The notes under the pieces: model-generated
Databases searched by the model: none
Seen by the model: only the letters and a program-made list of their open reading frames with translations
What the model was told of the DNA's origin: nothing
Part shown: positions 34,884 to 42,067 of the stretch, piece after piece
Layout: each line of letters opens with the position of its first letter
Numbering within the stretch: the first letter of the stretch is position 1
Program-made: the position numbers and the translations under genes
Source: Bacteroidales bacterium
Lineage (GTDB): Bacteria; Bacteroidota; Bacteroidia; Bacteroidales; UBA932
Direction: 5' to 3'
Assembly: GCA_017546585.1 (NCBI GenBank)
Contig: JAFYWC010000024.1
Location: forward strand, 1 to 56,918
Length of the DNA stretch: 56,918 nucleotides

Positions 34884-35000
34884 TACCAGTTATGCCTCGA
34901 AGGCTACGGAGCAAAGCTCCTATCCCTCCCAGCTTTCAGCTGGGCCCCTCCCACTGACGAGGCCGTGGGTGGCCACGGCCTTCGGGGCATAACCGGTATC
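34882..35000. repeat. 119-bp structured element with 23-bp imperfect terminal inverted repeats
   Basis: The outer arms are 34882-34904 (GATACCAGTTATGCCTCGAAGGC is the left arm, split here as GATACCAGTTATGCC then TCGAAGGC) and 34978-35000, complementary over 23 bases with one mismatch and one G-U pair. Inside are three perfect hairpins: GGAGC/GCTCC (34908-34920, loop AAA), CCCAGCT/AGCTGGG (34928-34944, loop TTC) and GGCCGTGG/CCACGGCC (34961-34980, loop GTGG), the last sharing GCC with the outer right arm. Two CCCTCCCA-like stretches separate them. It fills nearly all the space between the helicase and DPP-IV genes. No ORF is present. It looks like a small dispersed palindromic element or MITE, or a structured RNA. 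Confidence 0.75.
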
Positions 35001-35027
35001 AACAGAAATTGAAATAAATTTAAGATT

Positions 35028-37172
35028 ATGAATAGAAAGTTGATTTTATCGTTGGTGTTTACGGTTGCTGGTGTAGTGGCGGCTGCACAGGAGTTCAATC
35101 CGGTTCCACGTGCGTGGAAATGGGTCGACAGCCAGGAGGCTATTTTCAGCTATGACGGAAGTTATGCTGACGAGGGTGCGTTTGCGGTAAATGCAAAGAC
35201 CGGCAAGCGTCGTGACGGTGTGCAGGCTCCGGCAAAGTATTCTGCCTTCCCGATCGAGCCGGCAGGTGCAGTGAATCTGACATATTCACCGGATTCTACC
35301 AAACTGGCATTCACCCGTGACAACGACCTCTATGTCGTGGATATCGCCAGCGGAGCGGAGACTCGTCTTACAAATGACGGTTCTGATGTGATCCTGAACG
35401 GATATGCTTCGTGGGTGTATTTCGAGGAGATCTTCGGCCGTCCGTCAAAGTACAGGGCGTTCTGGTGGTCACCTGACAGCAAGAAGATCGGATTCTACCG
35501 CTTCGACAACAGCCAGGTGCCTATGTTCCCGATCTATTCGGCTTTTGCCAACCCTGCAGCTGCGGCTTCACAGTCGCAGAGCCCTCGCGTTACCGACCTC
35601 GCCCTCGGCGGTTCGCTCAGCGAGACACGCTATCCGAAGGCAGGCCAGACAAATCCTGAGGTCCGTATCGGAATCGTTGACCTTTCAAGCGAGTGCCTCA
35701 GCTGCCCTATGCGCTGCGCAACTTTGGAACTTCCGATCGTATGGGCGGATTTCGATCCGACTTTGGACCAGTATTTCGGTATTCCTTTCTGGGGACCGGA
35801 TTCGCAGGAGTTCTTCATTGCACGTATGCCACGTCTTCAGAATACCATCGATCTTTATGCGGTGAATGCCGCAGACGGCACAAAACGCCACGTATATAAT
35901 GAGACTTACAAGACCTGGCTCAATTGGTTCGAGGGCGTAGTGTTCACCGACAACGGCCTTTATATGGCACGTGAGTTCGAGACCGGATGGCAGCAGATCT
36001 ACTTCCTTTCATATGACGGAAAGACATTCCGCCGCCTCACTGACGGCCCTAACTGGAATGTTGACATCGTACGCGTAGATGAGAAGAAGGGTGATGTATA
36101 TTACACTGCAAAGCGTGATGCTGTGGCAAAGCAGGCGCTTTACAAGGTGGACAAGAAGGGCGTGATCACTGCTCTCACTGATCCGGCTTACAATGCTACC
36201 GGCATCTCTTTCTCGCCTGACGGAAAGTATTTCGTTGCATCATATTCAAATACCAAGACTCCTACAAAGGTAGCTGTATACAATACTGCGTCTAAGAAAC
36301 AGACTGTAGTTGCAGATATGCAGGGACCTGACTACGATGCATCAAAGTATGCTCTTGGAGAACTTGTGTATATGACTACTGAGGACGGTTTCACTCTTCC
36401 TGCAATGATCGTATATCCGAAGGATTTCGATGAAACGAAGAAGTATCCTGTACACGTTGACATCTATGGCGGTCCGAACACTCCGCTTGTACGTGACCGT
36501 TGGGTTATGCCTACTGCTTCGAACCAGTGGTATTCAAATAACGGAATCATCCAGATTACTGTTGATCCGCGTGCAGCCGGCCACAACGGACGCGAGGGTC
36601 TTGATATGATCTACCGTCAGCTTACCGTATGGGAGGTGAAGGACTTCTGTGCTTGGGCCGAGTGGCTTCAGTCGCTCCCATATGTCAATGGTGACAAGAT
36701 CGGTGTAGAGGGTTTCTCTTTCGGAGGCACAATGACTTCTATGCTTCTTATGCAGGCTCCGGACAAGTTCCATTACGGTATTGCCGGAGGTGGTGTGTAT
36801 GACTGGGCTCTCTATGATTCACATTACACTGAGCGTTATATGGATACACCTCAGAACAATCCTGAGGGATATGCGGTGTCTAAGGTGCTGAACTATGTAA
36901 GCGGATATCCGACTTCATATACGTCATTGCGAGAAGCGTCAGCGACGTGGCAATCTGTCGAGCCGGTAATGCTCAAACTGACCCACGGTACCGGCGATGA
37001 CAATGTCCACCATCAGAACACTCTTCAGCTTCTTGATGTCCTTCACCGTGAGGGCAAGAAGTTCGACTTTATGATCTATCCTGACGGAATGCACGGCTAT
37101 TCAGGCTATCAGGGAGCACACTTCCTCAATGCCAACCACGCATTCTGGCTCAGATATCTCAAAGGTCTCTAG
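35028..37172 (+). CDS. S9B dipeptidyl peptidase IV-type serine peptidase
   Basis: 714 aa with a signal peptide (about 1-20, ending VVAAAQ), so periplasmic or surface-exposed. The N-terminal beta-propeller (about 60-440) shows the DPP-IV pattern SWVYFEEIFGRPSKYRAFWWSPDSKKIGFYRFD, in which the Glu-Glu pair clamps the peptide N-terminus (here E-E in YFEEIFG). The C-terminal alpha/beta hydrolase carries the triad S564 (GFSFGG), D657 (HGTGDDNVH) and H689 (PDGMHGYSG). It would release Xaa-Pro or Xaa-Ala dipeptides for the POT importers. Residues 632-643 (TSLREASATWQS) are encoded by a palindromic repeat that appears as an extra loop just before the Asp segment. The gene follows the 119-bp element. 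Confidence 0.92.
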   Translation: MNRKLILSLVFTVAGVVAAAQEFNPVPRAWKWVDSQEAIFSYDGSYADEGAFAVNAKTGKRRDGVQAPAKYSAFPIEPAGAVNLTYSPDSTKLAFTRDNDLYVVDIASGAETRLTNDGSDVILNGYASWVYFEEIFGRPSKYRAFWWSPDSKKIGFYRFDNSQVPMFPIYSAFANPAAAASQSQSPRVTDLALGGSLSETRYPKAGQTNPEVRIGIVDLSSECLSCPMRCATLELPIVWADFDPTLDQYFGIPFWGPDSQEFFIARMPRLQNTIDLYAVNAADGTKRHVYNETYKTWLNWFEGVVFTDNGLYMAREFETGWQQIYFLSYDGKTFRRLTDGPNWNVDIVRVDEKKGDVYYTAKRDAVAKQALYKVDKKGVITALTDPAYNATGISFSPDGKYFVASYSNTKTPTKVAVYNTASKKQTVVADMQGPDYDASKYALGELVYMTTEDGFTLPAMIVYPKDFDETKKYPVHVDIYGGPNTPLVRDRWVMPTASNQWYSNNGIIQITVDPRAAGHNGREGLDMIYRQLTVWEVKDFCAWAEWLQSLPYVNGDKIGVEGFSFGGTMTSMLLMQAPDKFHYGIAGGGVYDWALYDSHYTERYMDTPQNNPEGYAVSKVLNYVSGYPTSYTSLREASATWQSVEPVMLKLTHGTGDDNVHHQNTLQLLDVLHREGKKFDFMIYPDGMHGYSGYQGAHFLNANHAFWLRYLKGL
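36923..36957. repeat. Palindromic repeat (CATTGCGAG type) inside the DPP-IV gene
   Basis: The stretch GTCATTGCGAGAAGCG (36923-36938) and GACGTGGCAATCTG-like end (36944-36957) have complementary parts: ATTGC with GCAAT and, nested inside, CGTC (36937-36940) with GACG (36944-36947) around loop AGC. The wording 'CATTGCGAG...GCGACG..GCAATC' is that of dispersed intergenic palindromes I know from several bacterial phyla. Here it is read in frame as SLREASATWQS (residues 633-643). Confidence 0.6.
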
Positions 37173-37187
37173 TATAATACTTTACGA

Positions 37188-39278
37188 ATGGAGATAGAGA
37201 AGGATAATATATTTGAAATGGTCGCGCGCTATGTGAATTTCACAGGGCGCTCGATCTTTCTTACCGGTAAGGCAGGTACAGGAAAGACAACTTTCCTGAA
37301 ATATATTGCCGAATCTACCCTCAAGCGTTTCGTTATTCTGGCGCCTACCGGAGTGGCGGCAATCAATGCGGGAGGAAGTACCATCCATTCGTTTTTCCAG
37401 CTACCTCTGTGTCCATATCTGCCGGATGTTCCGGAACTCGTTACGGAGTATCAGATGCCGGACCGCTACAGGAGCCTTAAAAAGGAACGTCAGAAGATCA
37501 TCCGCACACTCGATCTGCTGATCATAGACGAGATCTCTATGGTCAGGGCGGATCTGCTGGATGCAGTTGACGCTACACTCAGACGCTACCGTCGCAATGA
37601 TCTTCCGTTCGGAGGTGTCCAGCTGCTGATGATCGGAGATGCTCAGCAGCTTTCTCCCGTCGTGAAGGAGAACGAACGCCCATATATGGAGAAGGTCTAT
37701 CCTTCGCCTTACTTCTTCTATTCCAAGGCTTTGCAGAAACTCAGCTATGTGACTGTGGAGCTGCAGAAGGTCTATCGTCAGAAGGATTCGGAATTTCTGG
37801 AGCTTCTGAATGCAGTTCGTGAGAACCGTGTGACTCAGAACGTCTTGAATACTCTCAATTCCCGTCTGAATGCATATGAGGATGATGACGATGTCATTCG
37901 TCTTACTACTCATAACGCACAGGCAGACGGTGTCAATTCCAGAAAACTTGAGGCTCTGCCGGGCGAGTATCGCCATTTCGAGGCAATCGTTGATGGTGAT
38001 TTCCCTGAGAATATCTATCCTACTGATGCTTCGCTGTCGCTCAAGGAGGGCGCACAGGTGATGTTCATCAGGAACGATTCCGACGGGCAGTATTATAACG
38101 GAAGGCTTGGAAAGATCACCGCCATCAGACCTAATGGGGTAGTGGAGGTGGAGTGCGCAGACGGTGGCCTCCCTGTTTCCGTAAGCCCGGTGGATTGGGA
38201 GAATATCCAGTATGGTCTCAATGATGATGGAGAGATTATGCCGACTGTGGTGGGCAAGTTCACACAGTTGCCGCTGCGCATTGCGTGGGCGATAACCATC
38301 CACAAGAGCCAGGGACTTACATTCGACCGTGTCATAATAGATGCATCTTCGGCATTCGCATTCGGACAGGTCTATGTGGCTCTGTCCCGCTGCCGTTCCC
38401 TCGAGGGAATTTCGCTTGATTCTCCGGTAAGGCTTTCCGGCATATGCTCTGATATGCACGTGTCTGCATTCAATGCGTCCATTCCGCCTGCTTCAGCAGT
38501 TGAGGGCCAGCTTGCGGAAGAAGAACGTAAATATTTCTATGACAGTCTTTCACAACTTTTTGAACTGGATTCCGCTGTGCGTCTTTTGGAACGTTTCAGA
38601 AAGTCCTGGGCGGGCACTGTGGAGAAAGTGTATGAGCCTGAATATCTCGGCCTGATGACAAATGTACAGAAACTGGCGGATGCTCGCGATGTGGCTGAAA
38701 AGTTTGAAAAGCAGCTAAGGAACATCCAGCGTGCGCGAATGGCCGACGATACATATCTGAACGAGAGACTTGCTAAGGCTGCAGGCTACTTCCTGCCGGT
38801 AATGGAGGAGGTGAGGGAGCATTGCAGAAAGTGCAGTTCTCTTGAAATCGACAATAAGGAGGTCCGTGCACAAAGCAAGGAGGCTTCGGATGAACTGCTT
38901 ACTGTTCTGGATATAAAGTGTCGCGCATTGGCGCTGATTCCTAAGGGCCGTTTCACTCTGGAGGCCTATAGCCGTATCCGCACCGAGTCTCTTCTCGAGG
39001 ACCGTTCAGTAAAGGCGTCGCGTAAGCATAAGGTCGCAGACGTCTCGATGACCGTCAATGAAGAACTCCGTGAAAAGCTCCAGCAGTGGCGCCTTGAACG
39101 TTTCAAGAAGGATAACGTTCCGGCGTACACGATTATGCACCAGAGCACCCTAATGGCCATTGCATCGCTCATCCCTCACACCGAAAGGGAACTCCTCTCC
39201 ATCAAAGGTTTCGGCGAAGCCCGCCTCAAGAAATACGGCTCAGAAATCCTCGCCATCACCACTGAATTCCAGAAGTAG
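37188..39278 (+). CDS. PIF1-like helicase with C-terminal HRDC domain
   Basis: 696 aa. The SF1B helicase core spans about 1-430: Walker A GKAGTGKTT (27-35), APTGVAAINAGG, Walker B LLIIDEISMV, IGDAQQLSPV, and near 365-400 the pair TIHKSQGLTFDRV and VALSRCRSLEG of PIF1/Dda-type enzymes. The middle is charged and helical. The last about 75 residues (LREKLQQWRLERFKKDNVPAYTIM to IKGFGEARLKKYGSEILAI) form an HRDC domain, as in RecQ, which binds structured DNA. This fusion is common in Bacteroidetes. It probably unwinds forks, R-loops or G-quadruplexes. The gene starts 15 bases after the DPP-IV stop and is followed by a 430-base non-coding stretch. Confidence 0.92.
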   Translation: MEIEKDNIFEMVARYVNFTGRSIFLTGKAGTGKTTFLKYIAESTLKRFVILAPTGVAAINAGGSTIHSFFQLPLCPYLPDVPELVTEYQMPDRYRSLKKERQKIIRTLDLLIIDEISMVRADLLDAVDATLRRYRRNDLPFGGVQLLMIGDAQQLSPVVKENERPYMEKVYPSPYFFYSKALQKLSYVTVELQKVYRQKDSEFLELLNAVRENRVTQNVLNTLNSRLNAYEDDDDVIRLTTHNAQADGVNSRKLEALPGEYRHFEAIVDGDFPENIYPTDASLSLKEGAQVMFIRNDSDGQYYNGRLGKITAIRPNGVVEVECADGGLPVSVSPVDWENIQYGLNDDGEIMPTVVGKFTQLPLRIAWAITIHKSQGLTFDRVIIDASSAFAFGQVYVALSRCRSLEGISLDSPVRLSGICSDMHVSAFNASIPPASAVEGQLAEEERKYFYDSLSQLFELDSAVRLLERFRKSWAGTVEKVYEPEYLGLMTNVQKLADARDVAEKFEKQLRNIQRARMADDTYLNERLAKAAGYFLPVMEEVREHCRKCSSLEIDNKEVRAQSKEASDELLTVLDIKCRALALIPKGRFTLEAYSRIRTESLLEDRSVKASRKHKVADVSMTVNEELREKLQQWRLERFKKDNVPAYTIMHQSTLMAIASLIPHTERELLSIKGFGEARLKKYGSEILAITTEFQK

Positions 39279-39421
39279 TGTACACCCTCCGTATGCTCTT
39301 ACCCACTTTTTTACGTAGTCAGTCTCTGACTTCCTCTGTCTTAGACTACACCATCCCCGGATTGTGTGCATACGCTGTATATTCACTCTGTGTATGTGCT
39401 TCTACGTCAGATGCGTGTGCC

Positions 39422-39463
39422 CCTGTGCGTGATGTGACGTTTTGTCGTCATTTTGCGCACAGG
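39422..39463. repeat. REP-like hairpin R1
   Basis: Left arm CCTGTGCGTGATGTGAC (39422-39438), loop GTTTTGTC (8 bases), right arm GTCATTTTGCGCACAGG (39447-39463). The arms pair over 17 positions with three G-U wobbles and one mismatch. It shares TGTGCG and GTGAC with R2-R4 and is the most decayed copy. Confidence 0.75.
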
Positions 39464-39508
39464 TGTTTTCTGTAACGTGTTGTACTACTGTGTGTTATAA
39501 GGATGCCT

Positions 39509-39546
39509 TGTGCGTGAAGTGACAGAATTTCGTCACTTCGCGCACA
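39509..39546. repeat. REP-like hairpin R2
   Basis: Left arm TGTGCGTGAAGTGAC (39509-39523), loop AGAATTTC (8 bases), right arm GTCACTTCGCGCACA (39532-39546). 15 pairs, one of them a G-U wobble. It lies 45 bases after R1. Confidence 0.85.
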
Positions 39547-39564
39547 CTAGATTAACTATAAGTG

Positions 39565-39603
39565 GAAATTTGTTCCGTTTTTTTAAAAAATCGAACAAAT
39601 TTC
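39565..39603. repeat. AT-rich palindrome upstream of the RAYT gene
   Basis: GAAATTTGTTC (39565-39575) is perfectly complementary to GAACAAATTTC (39593-39603); the centre CGTTTTTTTAAAAAATC continues the symmetry through T and A runs, giving a nearly loop-free palindrome of 39 bases. It is unrelated in sequence to R1-R4. It could act as a terminator or a cruciform. Confidence 0.7.
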
Positions 39604-39650
39604 TCTTTGTAAATCGATACTCTGCACACCTCTATAGCTGATTTTGGACT

Positions 39651-39681
39651 TTATCCGCGTACTTTTTTGTTACGCGGATAA
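39651..39681. repeat. Hairpin overlapping the RAYT promoter
   Basis: A perfect 11-bp stem, TTATCCGCGTA (39651-39661) and TACGCGGATAA (39671-39681), with loop CTTTTTTGT. The loop contains the TTTG that I read as the -33 box, so the hairpin may act as an operator or protein-binding site for the gene downstream. Confidence 0.7.
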
Positions 39682-39696
39682 GTACATCGATCTTTG
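39666..39696 (+). promoter_or_regulatory. Probable promoter of the RAYT gene
   Basis: TTTG (39666-39669) is followed after 19 bases by GATCTTTG (39689-39696), one mismatch from TANNTTTG. The message would begin near 39702, only about seven bases before the ATG. Confidence 0.5.
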
Positions 39697-39708
39697 TGCA
39701 AAAAACAT

Positions 39709-40560
39709 ATGAATTACTATCACATATATACTAAGGGACTTGAAGATCGGCAACTTTTCAGAGATGAGGATGACTATGTGGCAGCAATGAATTTGATAGC
39801 AGTGGCCTTCTTCGGTGGTGCGATTGAAATCTTGGCTTTTGTTCTTATGTCGAATCACGTCCATTTTGTAATTCGTGCACATCGGGATCAGGCGGAGAAG
39901 TTTATATCACTATTCAAAAATCTGCTCTCAAGATATTTGAGGTCACGCTATAATGAAGCAAAGTCGTTGAGACATCTGAAGACCTCTATAGATCCCGTAG
40001 ACGCCAGCATAGATGATATAAAGAGACTGATTGCATATATACTGAACAATCCGGTCAAGGCGGGTATCAACTGCGTTCCCCAGGGATATGAGTGGAGCAG
40101 TGCGCGTTGCTATTTTAATCTGATGGATTCTCTATCTGACACTGTGCCTATCAGCGAATTCAGCGTCAGAGAGCAGAGAAGGATATTACATTCGTATAGT
40201 AGACTTCCGGCAACCTGCCGCGTAAATACCAAAGGTTATGTTACACCCCAGTCTTATGTGAACTCGATCGCAGTTGAGAGGCTTTTCAAGTCTAGCCGTT
40301 CATTTGAGTTCTTTCTGAGTTCTTCCCTCTCGATTCGTAAAGGTGTAAGTGAAAATATAACCTTCAGCGATTCTACCTTGAATACTGCAATGAGGGAATT
40401 GTTGGAAAAGAAATATGATGCGGCTTCTATTGATGAACTTGACGACTTCCTTAAGAAGAATATTCTCAAAGATCTGAAGAGCAGGTTCAGTGCCTCATCC
40501 AAGCAATTGGCCCGCATTTCAGGGCTTTCTGTCAACGAAGTCATACGATATCTGGATTAG
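39709..40560 (+). CDS. REP-associated tyrosine transposase (RAYT, IS200-like Y1_Tnp)
   Basis: 283 aa from the ATG at 39709; a TTG at 39694 is less likely. The N-terminal about 130 residues are a Y1 (HUH) endonuclease: it begins NYYHIYTKGLEDRQLFRDE, the metal-binding HUH pair is H50-x-H52 in MSNHVHF, and the nucleophile is probably Y76 or Y81 in SRYLRSRYNEAK. YILNNPVKAG is the typical motif after the active site. The C-terminus (about 215-283) ends in a helix-turn-helix (SASSKQLARISGLSVNEVIRYL), as in RAYT rather than TnpA of IS200/IS605. RAYTs nick single-stranded REP hairpins. There is no tnpB and no classic IS end; instead two hairpins lie on each side. The gene is more AT-rich than its neighbours, suggesting transfer. 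Confidence 0.9.
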   Translation: MNYYHIYTKGLEDRQLFRDEDDYVAAMNLIAVAFFGGAIEILAFVLMSNHVHFVIRAHRDQAEKFISLFKNLLSRYLRSRYNEAKSLRHLKTSIDPVDASIDDIKRLIAYILNNPVKAGINCVPQGYEWSSARCYFNLMDSLSDTVPISEFSVREQRRILHSYSRLPATCRVNTKGYVTPQSYVNSIAVERLFKSSRSFEFFLSSSLSIRKGVSENITFSDSTLNTAMRELLEKKYDAASIDELDDFLKKNILKDLKSRFSASSKQLARISGLSVNEVIRYLD

Positions 40561-40572
40561 AATCTCACTATA

Positions 40573-40612
40573 CTGTGCGCGAAGTGACTATATTTTGTCA
40601 CTTCGCGCACAG
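40573..40612. repeat. REP-like hairpin R3
   Basis: A perfect 16-bp stem, CTGTGCGCGAAGTGAC (40573-40588) and GTCACTTCGCGCACAG (40597-40612), with loop TATATTTT (8 bases). It begins 12 bases after the RAYT stop codon. Same core as R1, R2 and R4. Confidence 0.9.
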
Positions 40613-40655
40613 GGTGTTTGGTTAACTAGTTGATATGTAGGAGGATATAAAAAGA

Positions 40656-40699
40656 GAGTGTGCGTAATGTGACTGAAAAATGTCACATTACGCACACTC
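40656..40699. repeat. REP-like hairpin R4, also a likely ffh terminator
   Basis: A perfect 18-bp stem, GAGTGTGCGTAATGTGAC (40656-40673) and GTCACATTACGCACACTC (40682-40699), with loop TGAAAAAT (8 bases), 43 bases after R3. On the minus strand the stem is followed by TCTTTTTATAT (40655-40645) and lies 25 bases past the ffh stop, so it can end the ffh transcript as well. Confidence 0.9.
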
Positions 40700-40724
40700 G
40701 ATATGTATCGTACCGCGAAGGGGA

Positions 40725-42053
40725 CTATCTGCGGCGGCCGAAGCCTTTCATCATATTGCCCATATTGGCGCCCATAACGGTCTTCATCATCTTACGGGTA
40801 CCCTCGAACTGCTTGATGAGCTTGTTCACCTCAGGGAGGGAAGTACCTGAACCGTCAGCGATTCTCTTGCGGCGGCTTCCGTTGAGGCACTCAGGGTGCT
40901 CACGCTCGTATGGAGTCATAGAAAGGATGATCGCCTCGATGCCCTTGAATGAGTTGTTGTCCATATCCACATCCTTGAGCACCTTGCCCATACCTGGAAT
41001 CATAGATGCGAGATCCTTGATGTTGCCCATCTTCTTGATCTGCTGGATCTGGTTGTAGAAATCCCAGAGAGTGAACTGGTCCTTTGCGAGCTTCTTCTTG
41101 AGTTCGCGTGCCTGAGCCTCGTCGAACTGCTCCTGAGCCTTCTCCACGAGGGAAACGACGTCACCCATACCGAGGATTCGGTCAGCGATACGTGACGGGT
41201 GGAACACATCGAGTGCCTCCATCTTCTCACCTGTGCTGACGAATTTGATAGGCTTTCCTACTACTGCCTTGATAGAGAGTGCGGCACCACCACGGGTGTC
41301 ACCGTCCATCTTCGTGAGCACGACTCCGTCGAAGTCGAGTCTGTCGTTGAATGCCTTTGCAGTCTCCACTGCGTCCTGACCGGTCATAGCATCCACTACG
41401 AAGAGAGTCTCTGTAGGCTGAACTGCAGTGTGGAGCGCTGAGATCTCGTCCATAAGCTCCTGGTCTACAGCAAGACGGCCGGCTGTATCGACGATCACTA
41501 CAGAGTAACCCTCAGCCTTTGCCTTCTTGATTGCGTTCTGAGCGATCTGGATAGGATCCTTTACGCCTTCCTCAGAATATACCTCCACTCCGATCTGCTG
41601 ACCGAGCACCTTCAACTGGTCGATCGCTGCCGGACGGAAATAGTCGCAGGCTGCGAGGAGGACCTTCATTCCGCGCTTGCTCTTGATGTTCAACGCGAGC
41701 TTTCCTGAGAAAGTGGTCTTACCGGAACCGTTGAGACCGGCAACGAGCACAACTGCAGGAGAACCCTTGAGGTTTACATCAGAAGCCTCGCTTCCCATAA
41801 GGGCTGCAAGCTCGTCGTGAACGATCTTCACGATCATCTGCTGCGGCTTCACTGCTGTGAGGACGTTCTGTCCGATAGCCTTCTTCTTTACATCATCGCA
41901 GAACTGCTTCGCTATCTTGTAGCTCACGTCGGCGTCCAGGAGGGCGCGACGGATGTCCTTCATCGCCTCTGAAATGTTGATCTCGGTGATCTTTCCTTCA
42001 CCCTTGATGATCTTGAACGATCTCTCAAGTCTTTCGGTTAAATTCTCAAACAT
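40725..42053 (-). CDS. ffh: Signal recognition particle protein Ffh (SRP54)
   Basis: 442 aa. The N domain (about 1-85, ALLDADVSYKIAKQF) is followed by the G domain with G1 GLNGSGKTTFSGKLA (about 108-122), G3 DTAGRLAVD, G4 TKMDGDTRGGAALS and the closing GTGEK-like VSTGEKMEALDVF. The M domain (about 295-442) is methionine-rich, binds signal sequences and 4.5S RNA, and ends GNMMKGFGRRR. It delivers nascent membrane proteins to FtsY. In the second position of G1 it has GLNGSGKTT, within normal variation. It is 14 bases downstream of lysA, and R4 probably terminates it. Confidence 0.97.
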   Translation of the reverse strand: MFENLTERLERSFKIIKGEGKITEINISEAMKDIRRALLDADVSYKIAKQFCDDVKKKAIGQNVLTAVKPQQMIVKIVHDELAALMGSEASDVNLKGSPAVVLVAGLNGSGKTTFSGKLALNIKSKRGMKVLLAACDYFRPAAIDQLKVLGQQIGVEVYSEEGVKDPIQIAQNAIKKAKAEGYSVVIVDTAGRLAVDQELMDEISALHTAVQPTETLFVVDAMTGQDAVETAKAFNDRLDFDGVVLTKMDGDTRGGAALSIKAVVGKPIKFVSTGEKMEALDVFHPSRIADRILGMGDVVSLVEKAQEQFDEAQARELKKKLAKDQFTLWDFYNQIQQIKKMGNIKDLASMIPGMGKVLKDVDMDNNSFKGIEAIILSMTPYEREHPECLNGSRRKRIADGSGTSLPEVNKLIKQFEGTRKMMKTVMGANMGNMMKGFGRRR

Positions 42054-42067
42054 ATTGTATTATTCTA

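Larger units (their letters stand above)
39279..39708. other. 430-base intergenic region rich in inverted repeats upstream of the RAYT gene
   Basis: No credible gene lies here; a 65-codon plus-strand frame at 39278-39475 lacks protein character. It contains REP-like hairpins R1 and R2, an AT-rich palindrome at 39565-39603, a hairpin at 39651-39681 and a promoter. Base composition falls to AT-rich from about 39550 onward. Between 39360 and 39425 several GTGTGCAT/GTGTATGTGC/GCGTGTGCC variants may be decayed hairpin arms. Confidence 0.75.

Noticed and set aside
37401-38459. 352-codon open frame on the minus strand
   Set aside because: Antisense to the PIF1-HRDC helicase, whose motifs are all on the plus strand.
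39278-39475. 65-codon plus-strand frame after the PIF1-HRDC gene
   Set aside because: It runs through hairpin R1, has cysteine-rich composition with no domain and no promoter or conserved start; better explained by decayed repeats.
39709-40560. Complete IS200/IS605 insertion sequence
   Set aside because: No tnpB, no clear left and right ends with IS-type cleavage sites, and the C-terminal HTH is that of RAYT; the hairpin doublets fit REP better.
39422-40699. CRISPR array
   Set aside because: The four repeats are separated by 45 bases, a whole gene, and 43 bases; the loops rather than spacers vary, and there are no cas genes.
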